64,000 nucleotides of DNA from contig NC_090942.1 of assembly GCF_040807025.1 (NCBI RefSeq), forward strand, positions 63,878,911 to 63,942,910. Reading direction: 5' to 3'. The stretch is from Struthio camelus. Taxonomy: Eukaryota > Chordata > Aves > Struthioniformes > Struthionidae. Below the pieces are notes generated by a model. The model searched no databases. It saw nothing but the letters and a program-made list of their open reading frames with translations, and was not told the DNA's origin. Below, piece by piece: positions 37,833 through 50,950 of the stretch; the stretch's first letter is position 1, and each line of letters begins with the position of its first letter. The translations under genes and the position numbers were made by a program.

Positions 37833-40800
37833 AATCCTCTACTTACTTCTGGAGTCAATAATTAAGATAATTATATGGTAACCTGATATAATAAGTAGCC
37901 ACTAAATCAAACCCTACATCAACAAATAATTTAACACTAAATTATGGGAGCTTTGATTTGCTCTTTCAAATAGCTTTTATACCTTCAGGGGATTAGCAGT
38001 TTAGAAAATAAAACAAAGGTGCAAAACCAGCTGATTTTCCTTGGAAGAAAATTCCTTTTGCTTACATAAAGAAAAAGGGGTCAGCTGAATGGCAGCACGG
38101 TGAACTCTGCTATCGTGGGCATGGCAGACACATCAGTCATTTCCTACATCTGATGCAACTTAATTATTGACACTTCCACGCTTTTAACATCAAAGTGGCT
38201 GGACCTAATTTAGTAGTTGTTTGCAAGGTCTGACCCAGGGCTGCGTAAAGTACACACCAGCCAAGTATCCCTGTTTAGGAAAGACAGTTTGCTGCTTCTT
38301 TTTTTTCTTTTCAAAGAAAACATTTTCCATTTGTTTTTCCACTCCCTCTCTTCAAAATATTCCTTTAGCCAAGCACATTTCAAAGGAGCTCAAATACGCT
38401 TGTCTCCTCAAATATCCCTATTTATATCTTTGAAATTTTGGCTGGGATGGGGGGTGTTGTTGTGCAAAGACAGCACTTTAAGCCCCTGCAAAAAACATTT
38501 GCACATTGGCTCTTACTCAAGGTTGGGTGTATTTTCATTTAGAAACAGATTCCTTTCTGTAACAGGTAGATGCATGGGGGAAGACAGGAGGCACCACACT
38601 GTACATAATAAAACATACTATATTTTAATTTTGCAACCACTGCTTTGCACAGCAGTTTCTCTTATACTTCCTACAGCTTTTAATATCTTGTTCTTGTTGA
38701 TTTGGAAGTGAAATGGACATGTCACACCTTGAGGCATTTCTCCGCGTGCATATTTGCCCAGCTGGCTTTCCAGAGGTATGGTGGCACACGTCTCGCCTGC
38801 TCAGACCATGCAACCACATGCCGGGGCACAGAAACTGTCTGGTCTGCTAGATACATACAAAGACGCTACCCTGCTGGGTCAGGAAACGGCCTAAACCCCT
38901 ACCGTGACCTGGGTTCACTCCATCTTGGCCACAAACTTTTCTCGATGACTATCACTAAATCCCATGCCTCAATTCCCTAGAAAAAGGGGGGAAATTAAAC
39001 CTTCACCCCACAGAGTGCCCTGACGTGAAACACCAGCAGTGAGTGTAACAGTGCCTACATGCTACAAAGATGAGGCACATTTTAATTCTCCTGTAAAATC
39101 CACGAGAGAGAACAGCGTGTTTTGGGAACCAAAGTCCCAAGAGCCCTTTCTCGCAAGCCACCTGTGCTGGGAGCCCCATCGCCCGCTGCACGTCCTCAGC
39201 GGGGTCTGGGCACGCAGCAGTCTGCGGGCTAGAGATCTGCAGTGCAGTCAGGAACGGCCTTCAGATCAACCCCAACTTTTCAGGATTGGCATTAGTTTTC
39301 TCTAGGCAGGCAAACCTATTTTTTGCCACCCTCCTCAGTTAACTTCTAATTCCTCAATGAACACTCAGGGAATCCAAGTGCCAACAGGGGAGGTCTGGCC
39401 AATCTTTCTGCTGGAGTTTGAGATGTTACTGTTCCCAGGTGCTCACTCCTCTTTGCTGGCGGTGGTTAGCGTCTCCGCAGCCAAGTCAGTAGAAGGGAAC
39501 ATATGCCTGCACCTCAGTCGCTTCCATACAGCGTCCAGCACGAGCCCACCTTCAGCAGCAGTTTAAGATAAGGCACAAACTTTTCTCTGAAGTAACTGTT
39601 GAGTGCAGCACAGACCCTCTCCTACCACCTCTGTTTTGGGAACACTAGTCCAAGTACACATCAGTGAATAAAAGATTTCCACTTATCCTATTGGTCATGG
39701 TCTGGTGGTGCTCAGCAGCCAGGAATGAAAAAAATCAGAGCGAATTTTATGTAACTGTCAGAGTGCGACACGCACCTGAAATCGATTTGGAAGCAGGGGG
39801 GCTGCAGAGGCCACATTCCTCCTAACTAACGCTGCTGAGTCATGGGCTGGGACTGCACTGGCTGTGCTTTCCGAGAAGTTGCAATCCAAATCCAGTGCCT
39901 CATAGGCAGGCGTGACTGTGACAAAGTCCATGTCAGAGAGATGAGGACCAGCTGAAGCACAGATGTAGATCCCTGAGTAACCTGTGCAGGCATAGCTGCA
40001 CAGCCCAGATCAGCTCTCCCCCAAATGTAGACTCAGGATAGCAACAGGATAGAAGGAGGTGAGAAAACAACAAGCCAACATTATCCCTGGTGACTGCTCT
40101 TAAGCCCCCTAAATTGCCAAAAGAGCTCCTCTGTCCACTAAAGCCAGCATCCACAAATAGGTCAGCAATGTTTCTTGATCAAATGGATCAAAAGCTGCTG
40201 ATAGATCAAAGAATCTGCCTGGGCCTTTGACCTGCCCTTGGTCACTGCTAGGAGCTGCTAGTCCCCTCACCAAACTACAGCCTATGTGCCACGCTCAGCC
40301 TGAGAGGGAGGGAAGAAATACAAGAACACTATGTCGAGTTGCCATATGACAACTTTTCTAACAACCATATCGAGAAAAGAAAGGGTAAAGACAGGACGAC
40401 ACTCAAGAGGTAGATTAATGAAAAAAGGGCTGGGGAGGTTCAACAGAAACCTATCTGTAACTTGCTTAAGGAAAGATCACCTCAAATTTTACCACTCCCA
40501 CAATAGCATGCTTGAATATCTGCAAAGCACCAAACCAAAACCTCCCTACAAGGTCAAGCAGCGATATAGGGACAAACTTGAGGAGGTGTGCATTTCATCC
40601 TGAGAACTCAGACCAAACTCTAAAAAAAAATTTAAGGCAATCATCACACAACAGTGATTGCAAAATCCCTCTTCATTGTCTGTGGTCTGGCCTGCCAAAT
40701 GGGGTGTCTTCCTGAAGCATGGCACCGGGCAGAACACCTTGGAAAAGGGGACCCCTCAGCTCCTGAGTCCCCCTGGTCTTGTGAGCAGGTTAGGGCAGAG

Positions 40801-42103
40801 CCCATTGCTTGAGAACGCTTCTTTAAGCATATAGAATAGCATACCTAAAATCAGCATCTGTCCCTTGGCCTAATTTCCAGTGCCAGAGAGGACTAAGGAT
40901 AAAGAACAACATACTCAGTCCTCAAATACAGAACTGAGAATGAGGTGAGGAGGGAAAAATAGGACAACAAGCCTCCTTTCCAGATTAAGATGTACCAACA
41001 AGAGGCTTCCTCAGCTGCCTAGCACCTCTCCTCTTCAATCCTAACAGCCCGCTCTGGTAGTGCTAAACCCTCATCAGCAACTTTGTGCCTTCTCACCACT
41101 GCCCCAGAAATGAATGTTAAAGCAAGCCCTCACCTCCTCAGATCCATCCCCTCAGACTCCAGTTTCCCCAGAAGCAAGCAAAGGCTACCCAGAACACGTA
41201 TACCTAAGCTTTGCCTTTATTTATTGGTCCCACGCAGGTTACCAATCATCTCTCTCATCTCCTCTGGTTGCCATTCACAGGCAAACACAGCACTTGGGCT
41301 CTCCTCCCCGTCTTTGGTGGACTGGGTCACTGAAAGCTTGTTGGGGTTGGAAGCGTTACTTTGCTGTTGGAGGTGCTCCCGGAGCTGCCACCTGCTCTTA
41401 AACTCTTATAACGCTCGGTGTATCAGCCATCTCATCAAAAAAACTCTCATGGCTCTGCCTAGAGACCGTGCATGCCAAACAGAGATGTGGTATTAAAGCT
41501 TTTCACCCAAATCACCTGTCCCCCTCGCCATTTTCTCTCACTCCACCCTTCAAATGATCTGCTCTGAGGCTTTCCTTGCTCCTCTCTCCTCTGGTCCATC
41601 GCCACCCAAGCTGCCAGAGCACAGGTAGAGGAGGGCACTGATTCGGAAGGGTGATTCGGCGTTCAGCAGTGGTGGGAAAGGCTGGCACACCAGGTACACA
41701 TGGCTGTGTGTTATGAGCAGACTTTGCGGCCAAATCAGTTGCTTTGGTGCAAATCCACTCAGGCCCCTGGGGTTGCAGCAGTGTAAGGGAAATGAAAATG
41801 CGGTTTCAACTATGCACCCAATACTGTAGGGGAAAGAGCCAGAAAGTATAAGGTTACATCTGTGTTGACTCTCTTTAATATTACTTTGCTTTTTGAATCA
41901 AAGACTTCAGCTCCTGACAAAAGACAGACCTGCACTACCTCCAGTAGCTTTTGTGGTGCTAAAACAAGGTCTTCATAGCATCACTATTCAACAAGGAAAC
42001 TTCTGCGAGATAAAAATATTTCCTGAAACTGAACAGTGCCCCCAATCCAAATAGATAAACACAACTCTGTAACCAAAACAGAAATTCACTTCCACCTACA
42101 TCA

Positions 42104-42157
42104 CTACTGACACATGGCGATCAGCAAGAACAGAATGACTGCCATCAGGTAGAAGAT
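42104..42157 (-). other. Exon-like hydrophobic segment (candidate mini-exon)
   Basis: On the - strand a T10 tract plus CAG makes a good splice acceptor ending at 42158. It is followed in frame by 17 codons, almost all hydrophobic (IFYLMAVILFLLIAMCQ), and TAG at 42106-42104. The segment could be the C-terminal membrane helix of a small protein, or, starting at its internal Met (42145), a short signal anchor. GTAGTG within the CAG/TAG, or GTAGGT just beyond, could serve as donors. No family match is recognised and no partner exon was found, so chance remains possible. Confidence 0.25.
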
Positions 42158-42192
42158 CTGAAAAAAAAAAGCAGGAAAAGAGGAGAAAATCA

Positions 42193-42244
42193 TTAAGAAA
42201 ATCCTTCACGAGGCTCCTTGCCTGCTCATGAAGGATTTTCTTAA
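42193..42244 (-). other. Hairpin: 20-bp stem, 12-nt loop
   Basis: The arms at 42193-42212 and 42225-42244 are inverted complements at 19 of 20 positions. On the - strand the single mismatch (42209/42228) becomes a G-U pair, so a transcript of that strand could form an uninterrupted 20-bp stem. It lies about 35 bases upstream, in - strand sense, of the candidate acceptor at 42158. It could be a hairpin RNA, a tiny palindromic element, or chance. The stem is shorter than usual for an animal pre-miRNA. Confidence 0.55.
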
Positions 42245-45200
42245 CTTGAGGCATGCTTGAGCTACAAACCAAAAGAGGGGGGGAAAAATCCCTGTGTCAT
42301 TCCTGGTTTCACAAAATTGTGAGTTTCGTCTAACCCCAGACTCCTGTCCAGACTCCTACACTGAAAGCGAATAAATAACTGAACAGGAAAGGGTGTTTGG
42401 AGCTCTCTGTTGTCATGAAGGAAGGTGAAGGCTCTGCTGATAGTGCCCAGCCAGGCAGCTTTTAACATGCAAGTACAGACTAGACTTTTTTAATTTTTTT
42501 TACTTAGATTTGGTAGAGAAGAAGGGTTCCTTTCTCCAGAAAAGGTTCCCTAGCTGTATGCAACAACTGCCTAATTCCAACTATTTGTAGACATGATATA
42601 ATCTGTGGATGCTCCACTGGAGTGAGCTAGGCTCACCGGAAGTACAGAGATTGCCCATTTCTCACCACCTTAAGAAATACTCGGCCCTGGGGAAATCTCT
42701 CCGGTTCTCTACGTTGGCCTACTGAAATTTGCAGGTCTCCCTTTCTGCACTTGTCTGACCCAATCAAAATTTCTACTTGGGTGGCAGAAAATCTGAATGG
42801 GGAAGCATCCCGTGGGAGGGAGGCAAAAAGGAAATTAAACAGGAGAAAGGACTGCCAGAGGCCCAACAGGCTGAGGAAGAGAATTATAAAACTGGGGTAG
42901 GTCTGTCCGAAGGGCATGTCACCAGTCCAAAGTACACTAAGCACTGAAGTTCGTGCAAGACTTAATCCTTCCTGCTATAGAAGTGTCCCTTGGTGGTTGC
43001 TGCAGATCTACAGGAATAAAGAGGAGGGATTTTTCCTCTCTCAGCAGACATTCATGGTATCACATAAGAGCCAGATGATTTAATTTAATCATTCCTACTC
43101 CAGCTGGTATTTTCTGTATGGAGGTGACAACGCTTTAAATTAGGGCCTTGCATATAAAAGGTCCGTGTGTTTAGTTTAATCAAATGTCCATTTCCTCACG
43201 TTATGTTCATATTAAAAGGCATCGGCACGAATTTTCAGGCTGCAAATAGAGGCTATCTGATGGGCTATGTACTGAAGTCCTCGTTGGTCGTTCTTCATCT
43301 CTATGGCTTGGTGTGCTCGGCAGCCTTATGGACTGCGAGCTGACTCAGCCCCAGGCATACAGTTTGGGGAAATATGCCCTAGAGAGCACAGTCCAACCTA
43401 CGAGGAGAGCAGAGCTTTATACAAAATAAATTACTTTGGTAATTCGCCCTTCTGCAGATACTTAAAAATGAGCTTGAGCCAGTCACTGCTTAAGTCATTG
43501 GCCTCAGCAGTTGCTGGATCAGACCTTTTCTGAATTGGTAAACAGGCAAACATTCACAACAAAGAAATTGCAAGATTCTCCCATCGCTCACTGTAATTAT
43601 TATTTGCTTTGACAAGGGCAGGTCAGTTTTAATACCATTCAACGTTTATGTAGTTCCTGATGCCTTGAAAACATTTTACGTACATTAAGTGCAGTACAAC
43701 AATAATAATAAAACTTTGCCTTTCCACAGTTGCTTTTCCCCTGAGGCTCACAAAGCGTTTAGCAAACATTAATTAGTTGGTCATCTTCCAAAAGCATGTG
43801 TGAGGTGCTCTTGGTAAATACTCCCTCCTCGTACACAAGGGGCCAGCAGAGGTACTGAAGACTGAGGCCAACACTTTCCAGCCTTGGAGTCTAGCACCCA
43901 CTAACTCTGGCCTGCATAAGTAGCCTGTTTTTTTTTTTTCAATCTCAACATAATGACTTCTGTGAGTAAGCAGGCAAGTACTGCTCTGAATGCCTAGACT
44001 TAAAATGACCAAAAAAGAAAGAAATCTGTTGCATGGCATTTAAATACATCTGAAACAAAAAGGAGCTTTGTTTGGGCTTTAGCTGCCAACATCGTAATTC
44101 AGAGCTCAGTTTGTCCTTGAGAAACTGATGATACTAAAAGTACAGAAAGTAAAGAATCTTTTCAAGTGTCAAAGCTCCCAGTTCCTTGCTGTAGACTCCT
44201 GCATCTCCCACCTAATGGAGATAACAGCTTAGTCCTTCCCCTCTCGTTTTCCCCATAGCAAAAGATCAGAGCCAAAAAGGAGAAATAATTTTCTAATATA
44301 TGGTTTTAAAATAGCTGATGAACTGTGTGGGACCTTTGAGCAGAAGAGCACTGTTACGTTCAGTCTGAGTGGCAACTCCTGACTTTCACTTCCCTTTTCC
44401 CTCCTTTTTCTCCTCGACTGGAAAGCGCTGGCAAAGACTGACCCCTTTCCTAAATGGGACCAGTTCTGTGTTACTCCTGCTTCCTTCCTCTTTCCTCAAC
44501 TGGCAATGTAGCCTATGCCAGCTCCAATGCTATGCACATGCCTGTTCTACAAAACACGAGGGAAAAGCCTGTTCCTGTTGAAAAATCTCATACTTTAACT
44601 GAAAACCTGAAAAACTGAGATAAAAAGAGGGGGGACCAATACTTCTCAGTGTCTTTTCCCCTTTCTCTGCCTCTGGAAAGTGCTGACTGCCACACATGTA
44701 ACAAAGTAATTTACAGTTGATATGGGAAAAAACTTGATTCTACTTAACGCTTTTTTTGGTCTCCTCCCTCAAACGCACACAGAGACTCTCTTAAAGAACC
44801 AGATACTACTCCAAAACCCATTACCCCGACCCCAGTGGGGAGCTGGCTTGAGCACTGGTGTACTATGACCATGGCTACCATGACACTATCCTATGACAAA
44901 CCACTCTAGCTATTCAGATAAAGTTGTCCACCAAGAATCACGGCCGGTGCTTACTGGAGGATTTCATTTCCCTTGCTCCCCTTGCTCACTCTCTTCGCCA
45001 TCTGGGATTGCAGAAATTTCCCTAAGCCTATTCACGCTTAGATTTAGCAAAGTTATCGTGGTGTCACGTTCTGGCGCAGTTTTGTATCTGTGCTTTCCTC
45101 TACCCTTTGTAGAGCAGCATGGCATGGTTGTCCATCTGTTTATGATTTACTTTACACAATGACTTGGTCCTGATTACACTCATAGACACAGTAGGTTATT

Positions 45201-47336
45201 TGAGGGCCAACTGGATCTCTGTAATGACACTCAAACTGTACCCAAAGCATGGGAACGTTTCCAACCAAAAAAGGCCAGTGAGAAACTCCATGTGGGCCTC
45301 CTGCAAGAGCTCTTTCCCATCTTTAATTCCAGGAAGTAAAAGTAAAGGTCTAATTTTTTTATCTGGACCATTGCTGCAACTATCAGCATCTAACTGATCC
45401 ACAAAGATAGCAGAGAATGCAAGAAAAGAAACCAAGATCTCTTCTTTCTGTCTTCAGAAAGATTGTCTTTCTGAAGTCTAAAAATGCAGGAAAAGAGGAA
45501 GAGAGGAATCTCTAGGAAAAGAGATTAAACACAAAAATACGTTAAACTCAGGAGGCCACACCTTGTGGTCTGCTTTAGCAGAACAGTGGAACTGTACTGA
45601 TTTGCACCAGCTAAGGAGTGAGTCTAGAAAGTGCAGCTTTTGGGGAGACTGAGCACAGTTATTGGGAGGAAGCTCTCTAAGCCTACAGAATCACTCACCC
45701 TTGTGAATACATGGGGCTGAGGAAAAAAAACAACACAAAAGGCTGTGGGATGAAATCAAAGAGTCAGCAGTGAGAAAACACAGAATTCATTTGTAATCTG
45801 AACAAGGTTATTTCTAACACACTTTAGGACGATAGAAGGCATTATGCGGAAGGCAAATGGAAAGCATTGCTCACAATTTCTTCTGCTTTATGAGTAAGCT
45901 GCTTTGGCCTTTATTTATTTATTACCTACAGTCCCACCCCAGGCCTGGTGCGAAGACTGAGCTGCTGCTCTTTCTCTCCTCCTACTCCACAACATTTTTG
46001 CTTCTTGAGCTTGACCCTTTCCTCGCTCAGTCCCTGGCCATCTCACTCCTTTCTCTCTCCATCTTTCCAAGCAGAGCCCTATTTCTGAGAAACCCCACAC
46101 CTCACCTCTGTGCTGTCCTTTCACCTATGGTCACGCTGCTTTAAGACTCACTATTTTATCTTTGCTTTCTTTTTTTGAAGCTCTGTCCGGCAGCAAGTCT
46201 CAAAGCCGTGGGGTAGAGGACGGAGGTCTGAAAGAGCCCAGCCAATACAGTGGGACCCACCAGGGTTTGAACCAGTCCTGGAATGGAGCCCACTTGATCC
46301 AGGCACTGCCGAGAGACAAAGGTGCACCCATAAAGCACTGCTTTTGTTGGACCAGTCTTCAGCATGAAAGGGCATTTTTAAAGCTAGAAAAGTGCATAAG
46401 CCATAGCTGCCTGCAAGGGGGTCACTAGTAATTTTGCCCATATGAAATACCTAATAAAATACTGTATCCTTTGCCCTCCTCAGCACGAGTTGTGGCACAA
46501 AGATCTACAGACACCTATAGATGGACTAATTTGGAGGGAGTGATTTTCTGAGAGTACAAAGATGGAGCACAGCTGTAGGTTTTTTTTTTCCCAAAAAGGC
46601 CCTGTCACACATACAAGAGCAGCTAGGCATACTTAGAATATTATCAATCCTGATCACACAGACATTATGAGCTAGGCCCCAACATACTTAGAAATTGGCC
46701 AGAAAACACAAGAGATTTACATCAAATAATAATATTTTGAACTTCATTTGCCTTCTGGCTTTTGAACTGAAATTCACGTTTCCAGTCTTATTTTTTCAAC
46801 TACGAGGGTTAGAAACCTTTTTTCCACTTTTTTGTTTTTTTGTTTTAATAATGAAAGATGAGATGCTGGTTATACACCTGCCTTCAGCGCCTAGCGATTC
46901 GAGAGAATACAAAACAAATACCCAGAGACTCGCAGCACAATCGCAGGATGCTGGTAATATTCCATTTACAGAGCACCATGGGCCATCCCCGGCTGCCCTT
47001 TGGCCATCTGCTGCTAGCGCTCAGCTAGGCTCACGCAGACCTTTTTAAAAGTGTACAAGACCAGGAATTTCACGTGAATAAACATCGTGCAAGCACAAGC
47101 CCATCCCTGCTGCATGCTGCCCCTCAGATCGCAGATGGTTTTGTAGCACAGGTTTCGAGGGGGGGGATACTGCGAAAGGGGCCACAGGGAGCAAGCATCC
47201 AACCTCCCTGGAAAATGCCAAACTTAGTACCCTGGCAAAGCCTGACACAGGATCAAATTGAAACATGTAGACAAAGTAATTGGGGGGAAACTGTGCTGAG
47301 TCTATATATAGCATTTTGTTTCTGCTGGGTCCTGGA

Positions 47337-47375
47337 GGGGGGGATGGGGAAGGGAGGAAGTGAGGGAAGGGAGGG
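47337..47375 (+). other. G-quadruplex-capable purine tract
   Basis: Successive G-runs (G7, G4, G3, G3, G3, G3) with short A/T-containing loops lie within a purine-rich stretch. Folding is inferred. Confidence 0.45.
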
Positions 47376-48654
47376 AGAAAAAAACAGAAATTTTGGTTGC
47401 TGCTATCATACACAGATCCACTTATCTATGGCTGGAGCCCAGACAGCTGTGTGACTGTAAATGAGGAAATTTAATTAAAAAGTCAGAAATGAAAATCAGC
47501 AAGAGAAAGGAGAGAAAAAACAGGACTTCATGCTTCTCCCACCTAGTCTGATGTATAAATAGAGACTATCTGGCTGATGAAGAGTGCTTATTATTTCTCT
47601 GACTTCCACGTGTGTAAAGAAACCTACAGTTCCTTCTAGTGAACAAGTATGATAATCACAAAACCAGCAGCACATAGATGCTATTCAAAATTGGCTGCTC
47701 TAGTTCAAATGACATCATATAACATCTTGGTACTCCCAATCATGTAATACCTGTGGTACTCCAAGGGAAAAAAAAAATCTATCAAGGAATTGGGAGGGAT
47801 AAGATTTTGCAGAGGAGGGTACTTGGGACCGTATGCAGCCTGAGTAATACTTCTTGTAGGAAAGGTGTTGGGCAAAGATGGCAAATGGATGTGATTCTCC
47901 TTTTCCACCTCTTGCATACTCAGGCCAGCCTTGTGGCAGCGTAACTTAGAGCAACTTCGGGTTTCTTCTGCCTTTGGTACCAAGGCATTTGGGATGCAGG
48001 AGGTCTCAATAGTCAAAGCATCTTGCTCTTTTGTCCATACCCACCGCTTTTCCTAACATATTCTCCTCCCATACCTTTCACGTTATGGGGCAGTAAAAGA
48101 GTATTAGTACTTCTGGCCCCTCTTCATCTGTGCACGCATGTATGCATGTGCATTTTTTGTAGCACATTCACTAATTTGAAATGGTATGGAAAGGACTGGA
48201 AAAAAAGAAATCAGCTCTTTAAATCTCATAGGATTCAAAGTGTCGATGCTGCAAAGTCTGAAAATCCATTCCAAGCCCCCGTTTATCTAGGTCAGGGCGT
48301 AGGAAGACATTTTTGCGTTCTGCGTACGCATGTCGCCACTTCTGCTCCTCGGTACTGCACCAGCTGGGAGCTGAAGAGCCCAGGAAGACTACGGCTCCTG
48401 TGTTTCCAGTGGGTTTAGTAGAAAACGCCCTTTTGTGTTCCTTATAATGGAGGCTTGTCTCATCTCTGCCGCGAGAGGCACTTCAACCAGTATATTGCAA
48501 ATGCTATGCTGACAGTAAGCGTGTGTACGCATCCAGGGAAGGAACTCTGCCTCGCTACCGTATCACCACTGCGTCTTCCTTAAACTAGGGGAGGAAAAAA
48601 AAAAAAAAAGCAGCCTGCGAAGCAATGAAGAAGTTAACAAAAGACTTCATTGAT

Positions 48655-48790
48655 ATCCAGCTGATCCTGATGTGACGTTGGGAAACGCGGGGCGGGTTTC
48701 AGGCCCGTTCCCGCGAGGGCAGGAGCGGCGCAGGTGGCAACGGCTGCGTGGCCGAGCTGCGGCGCCCCGAGTCGGGCGCTCATGCCCTGA
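48655..48790. promoter_or_regulatory. Small GC/CpG-rich patch
   Basis: CpG-dense sequence about 0.5 kb to the left of the main orphan island. A consensus donor-like AAG|GTAAGT lies on the + strand near 48970, between the two patches, but no exon can be defined. Confidence 0.35.
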
Positions 48791-49294
48791 CGCAGCTTCC
48801 CAAGCGAATTTGAGAAAGGCACTTCCTCTCCTCTAGCGCTTTTAATAACACTGGTAAACCTTACTCAGGAGATGGAAAGGCCTGGCACGCTCTGACGAAG
48901 GCAACAAAACCGGATCGTTACGGAGTACTAACAGGAACTCCACTGCCTTTTTTTAAAGTCACCGGTAAGGTAAGTCTTAGCAGTTAATAGTGATATTATA
49001 CTAAAGAAAGGTGGATCCTGAATGGACAACAGAACTGTGGACCGCCTACAGGGACAGAAATTTTACACGTTTCTTCTGCATAAACAAAGAAGCGAACTTG
49101 CACCCATCGCTAACGCTTTGCTTCACAACGAGCAATTGCCGGGGAAAGAAGGCTGTAGTGGGTGCAACGTGCGCATGCACACACACGAAACAAGGCAAAG
49201 AAACCCAGCTGATTTCCTGTACGCGCACGAACAAGTTATTTGCAATCTGAAGTTGAAGGGGTCTGCTTCGAGCTTCATTCACCCATGACGCCCT

Positions 49295-49770
49295 TCGGTT
49301 GCAAGCAGCGGGCCGAGGCGAGCGCAGCTCCTCCCGGCTCCCCACACCTCCGCCCGCCCGAAGCGCAAAGAGGGGAGGGCGAGGGCAAAGCGCTGCCGCC
49401 GCTGCAGCACCTTTGGAGGAGGACCCCGGCGGCGCGTCCCTACCCTCGCTCCCTCCCTGGGCAGCGCCCCGCGCTCCCCAAAAAGCCGGGAGGGGAGCCA
49501 GCGCGTCGCCCTACTCCAGCCTGGGCAGCGCTTTCCTCTGGCATTATTCTCTTTCCCGTGCTGCATTTCTTATTTCGTCAGGGCGAGTAATTAATCAGAC
49601 GGTGGCCCGGCGGTGACGGCGAAGGCGGGTTGCCACAGTAACGGCAGGAAGCCCGGCGCTCCCCGCGCTGGCCGCTCGCTCCGACTTTGAAGGGTGGCTC
49701 GTGCTCAGGGCGAGCGGCGCGCCACCGGCCTCCACGCGCTACACGGCGCCCTCGGCTCGGCGGGAAATGA
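49295..49770. promoter_or_regulatory. Orphan CpG island
   Basis: An abrupt rise in GC and CpG with several Sp1-like GGGCGG/CCGCCC-type stretches. Open frames on both strands are GC-driven and match nothing I know. It may be an alternative TBXAS1 promoter (- strand), a promoter of a non-coding RNA, or an enhancer. Confidence 0.5.
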
Positions 49771-50727
49771 AGAGGATACCGGCTCTTTTGTCAGCTCCAC
49801 TTGGTCTTAATGATGTTTAAACATCTGAAGGTCACCAAATTAGAGAGCGCAGAGATTTGGCACAAAGGCCTTTCTCCACGATTATCTGGGTTTCCTGAAG
49901 TAAGACAACAGAAGAGAATAAACCGAACCGAGTAAAAACAACAACTGCTGCTAAGATGTTATTCTTCTCATTAAGCCCATACACGAAGCCCACAGGGAAG
50001 GCGGCATTTCCTGTCTCTCTTGCTGACAGTTCAGCATTGGGGCACAAGCGCAGGTCACTGTCCCCGGTGGTACGGTAAACAAAGATAAGAGCTTAAAGCC
50101 AGGGAATATTTTTTTAACCCTGGATGATTCCCTCGGAATAAATTCCATTGTGGAGAGATTTATTGTTTACGTAATACGCTCCTCAGAAGAGCTCCTCAGG
50201 AATGCAATCTCCTTCCCATGCGCTGGACGCAAAGCGCGCGCCCCAGCTACAGGCACGAGCTGGACCTGCTCTGGGCGCCTGTTGCTCGCCCCTAGAACCA
50301 CGTGCAGATAGCGTAAGCGAACCTGCCGGAGGGCTGCAGCCCCCGACGCTCGCCCGGAGCTGGTTGTTACCCTGGGTTAGGAACTTAAGCAGATGTCTTC
50401 AAGGGGCAGCCATTCCCACAAAAAGGTTTTGCCAAAATACCCACAAAAAAACGTTGCTTTCCTTTTCTGCAGCAGCGCAGCACAGCATACGAGTGAAAAA
50501 CAGCAACTGTTTTCTGACACTACTAATAGAAGACAAGTCTTCCCTCCGCCCCAAATTGAACTGCCCACTTTCCCCTCACACCACATCTCCCCAGATACAT
50601 GCCTACAAACCCACTGCTGGGAAGAGCATGCGAGGAAGACATCACTGCCATCAGAAGAGGCTGTCTTATATTTTCCATGTAATGGCTCAGCAGCTTGAAG
50701 TAGAGCATGAGTTTAAGCATTTGCTGA

Positions 50728-50790
50728 TTTGGGGCTTACAGCATCGAACTAGAACTTGGAGTTGTGGGTTCAACCACTGCTGCTGCCTCC
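50728..50790 (+). repeat. tRNA-derived SINE head relic
   Basis: GGGGCTTACAGCATCGAACT, then AGAACTTGG...GTGGGTTCAACC, resembles the head of amniote tRNA-SINEs (ggcttagtggttagagcac...gggttcaattcc), with a B-box-like GGTTCAACC. Confidence 0.35.
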
Positions 50791-50890
50791 AAATCGGCCA
50801 TTCCATCCTGCCATGTTTCCCCTCCCCATTTGGGAAAACAACAGTAAAACCTCTCTGGCATGTTGCCTGGGAACTCTCTGAAACATTCAT

Positions 50891-50950
50891 TTGGTACACT
50901 CTCCCAGCAGAAACGCTCCTTTGGTACCCTCTCCCAGCAGCAGCGGACAT
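50891..50950 (+). repeat. Imperfect tandem duplication, 2 x 30 bp
   Basis: Two adjacent 30-bp copies both begin TTGGTAC and share CTCTCCCAGCAG at the same offset; differences cluster at the copy ends. It lies within an open frame (50202-50960) that I do not regard as a gene. Confidence 0.75.

Noticed and set aside
39933..40154. Minus-strand frame containing SSFGNLGG, considered as the TBXAS1 N-terminal PFIGNL exon
   Set aside because: Flanking residues do not match (no HPKPSP, no FFRQGFW) and no suitable splice sites bracket it.
42633..42944. 103-codon minus-strand frame with a hydrophobic stretch
   Set aside because: No recognisable domain, no conserved-looking start; length is within chance expectation for the window.
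45196..45435. Minus-strand frame with KDGKELLQEAHMEFL, considered as a P450 exon
   Set aside because: No P450 motif and no splice-bounded structure.
49279..49566. Basic, Arg-rich minus-strand frame in the orphan CpG island
   Set aside because: Composition is explained by GC content; both strands are open at once and no family is recognised.
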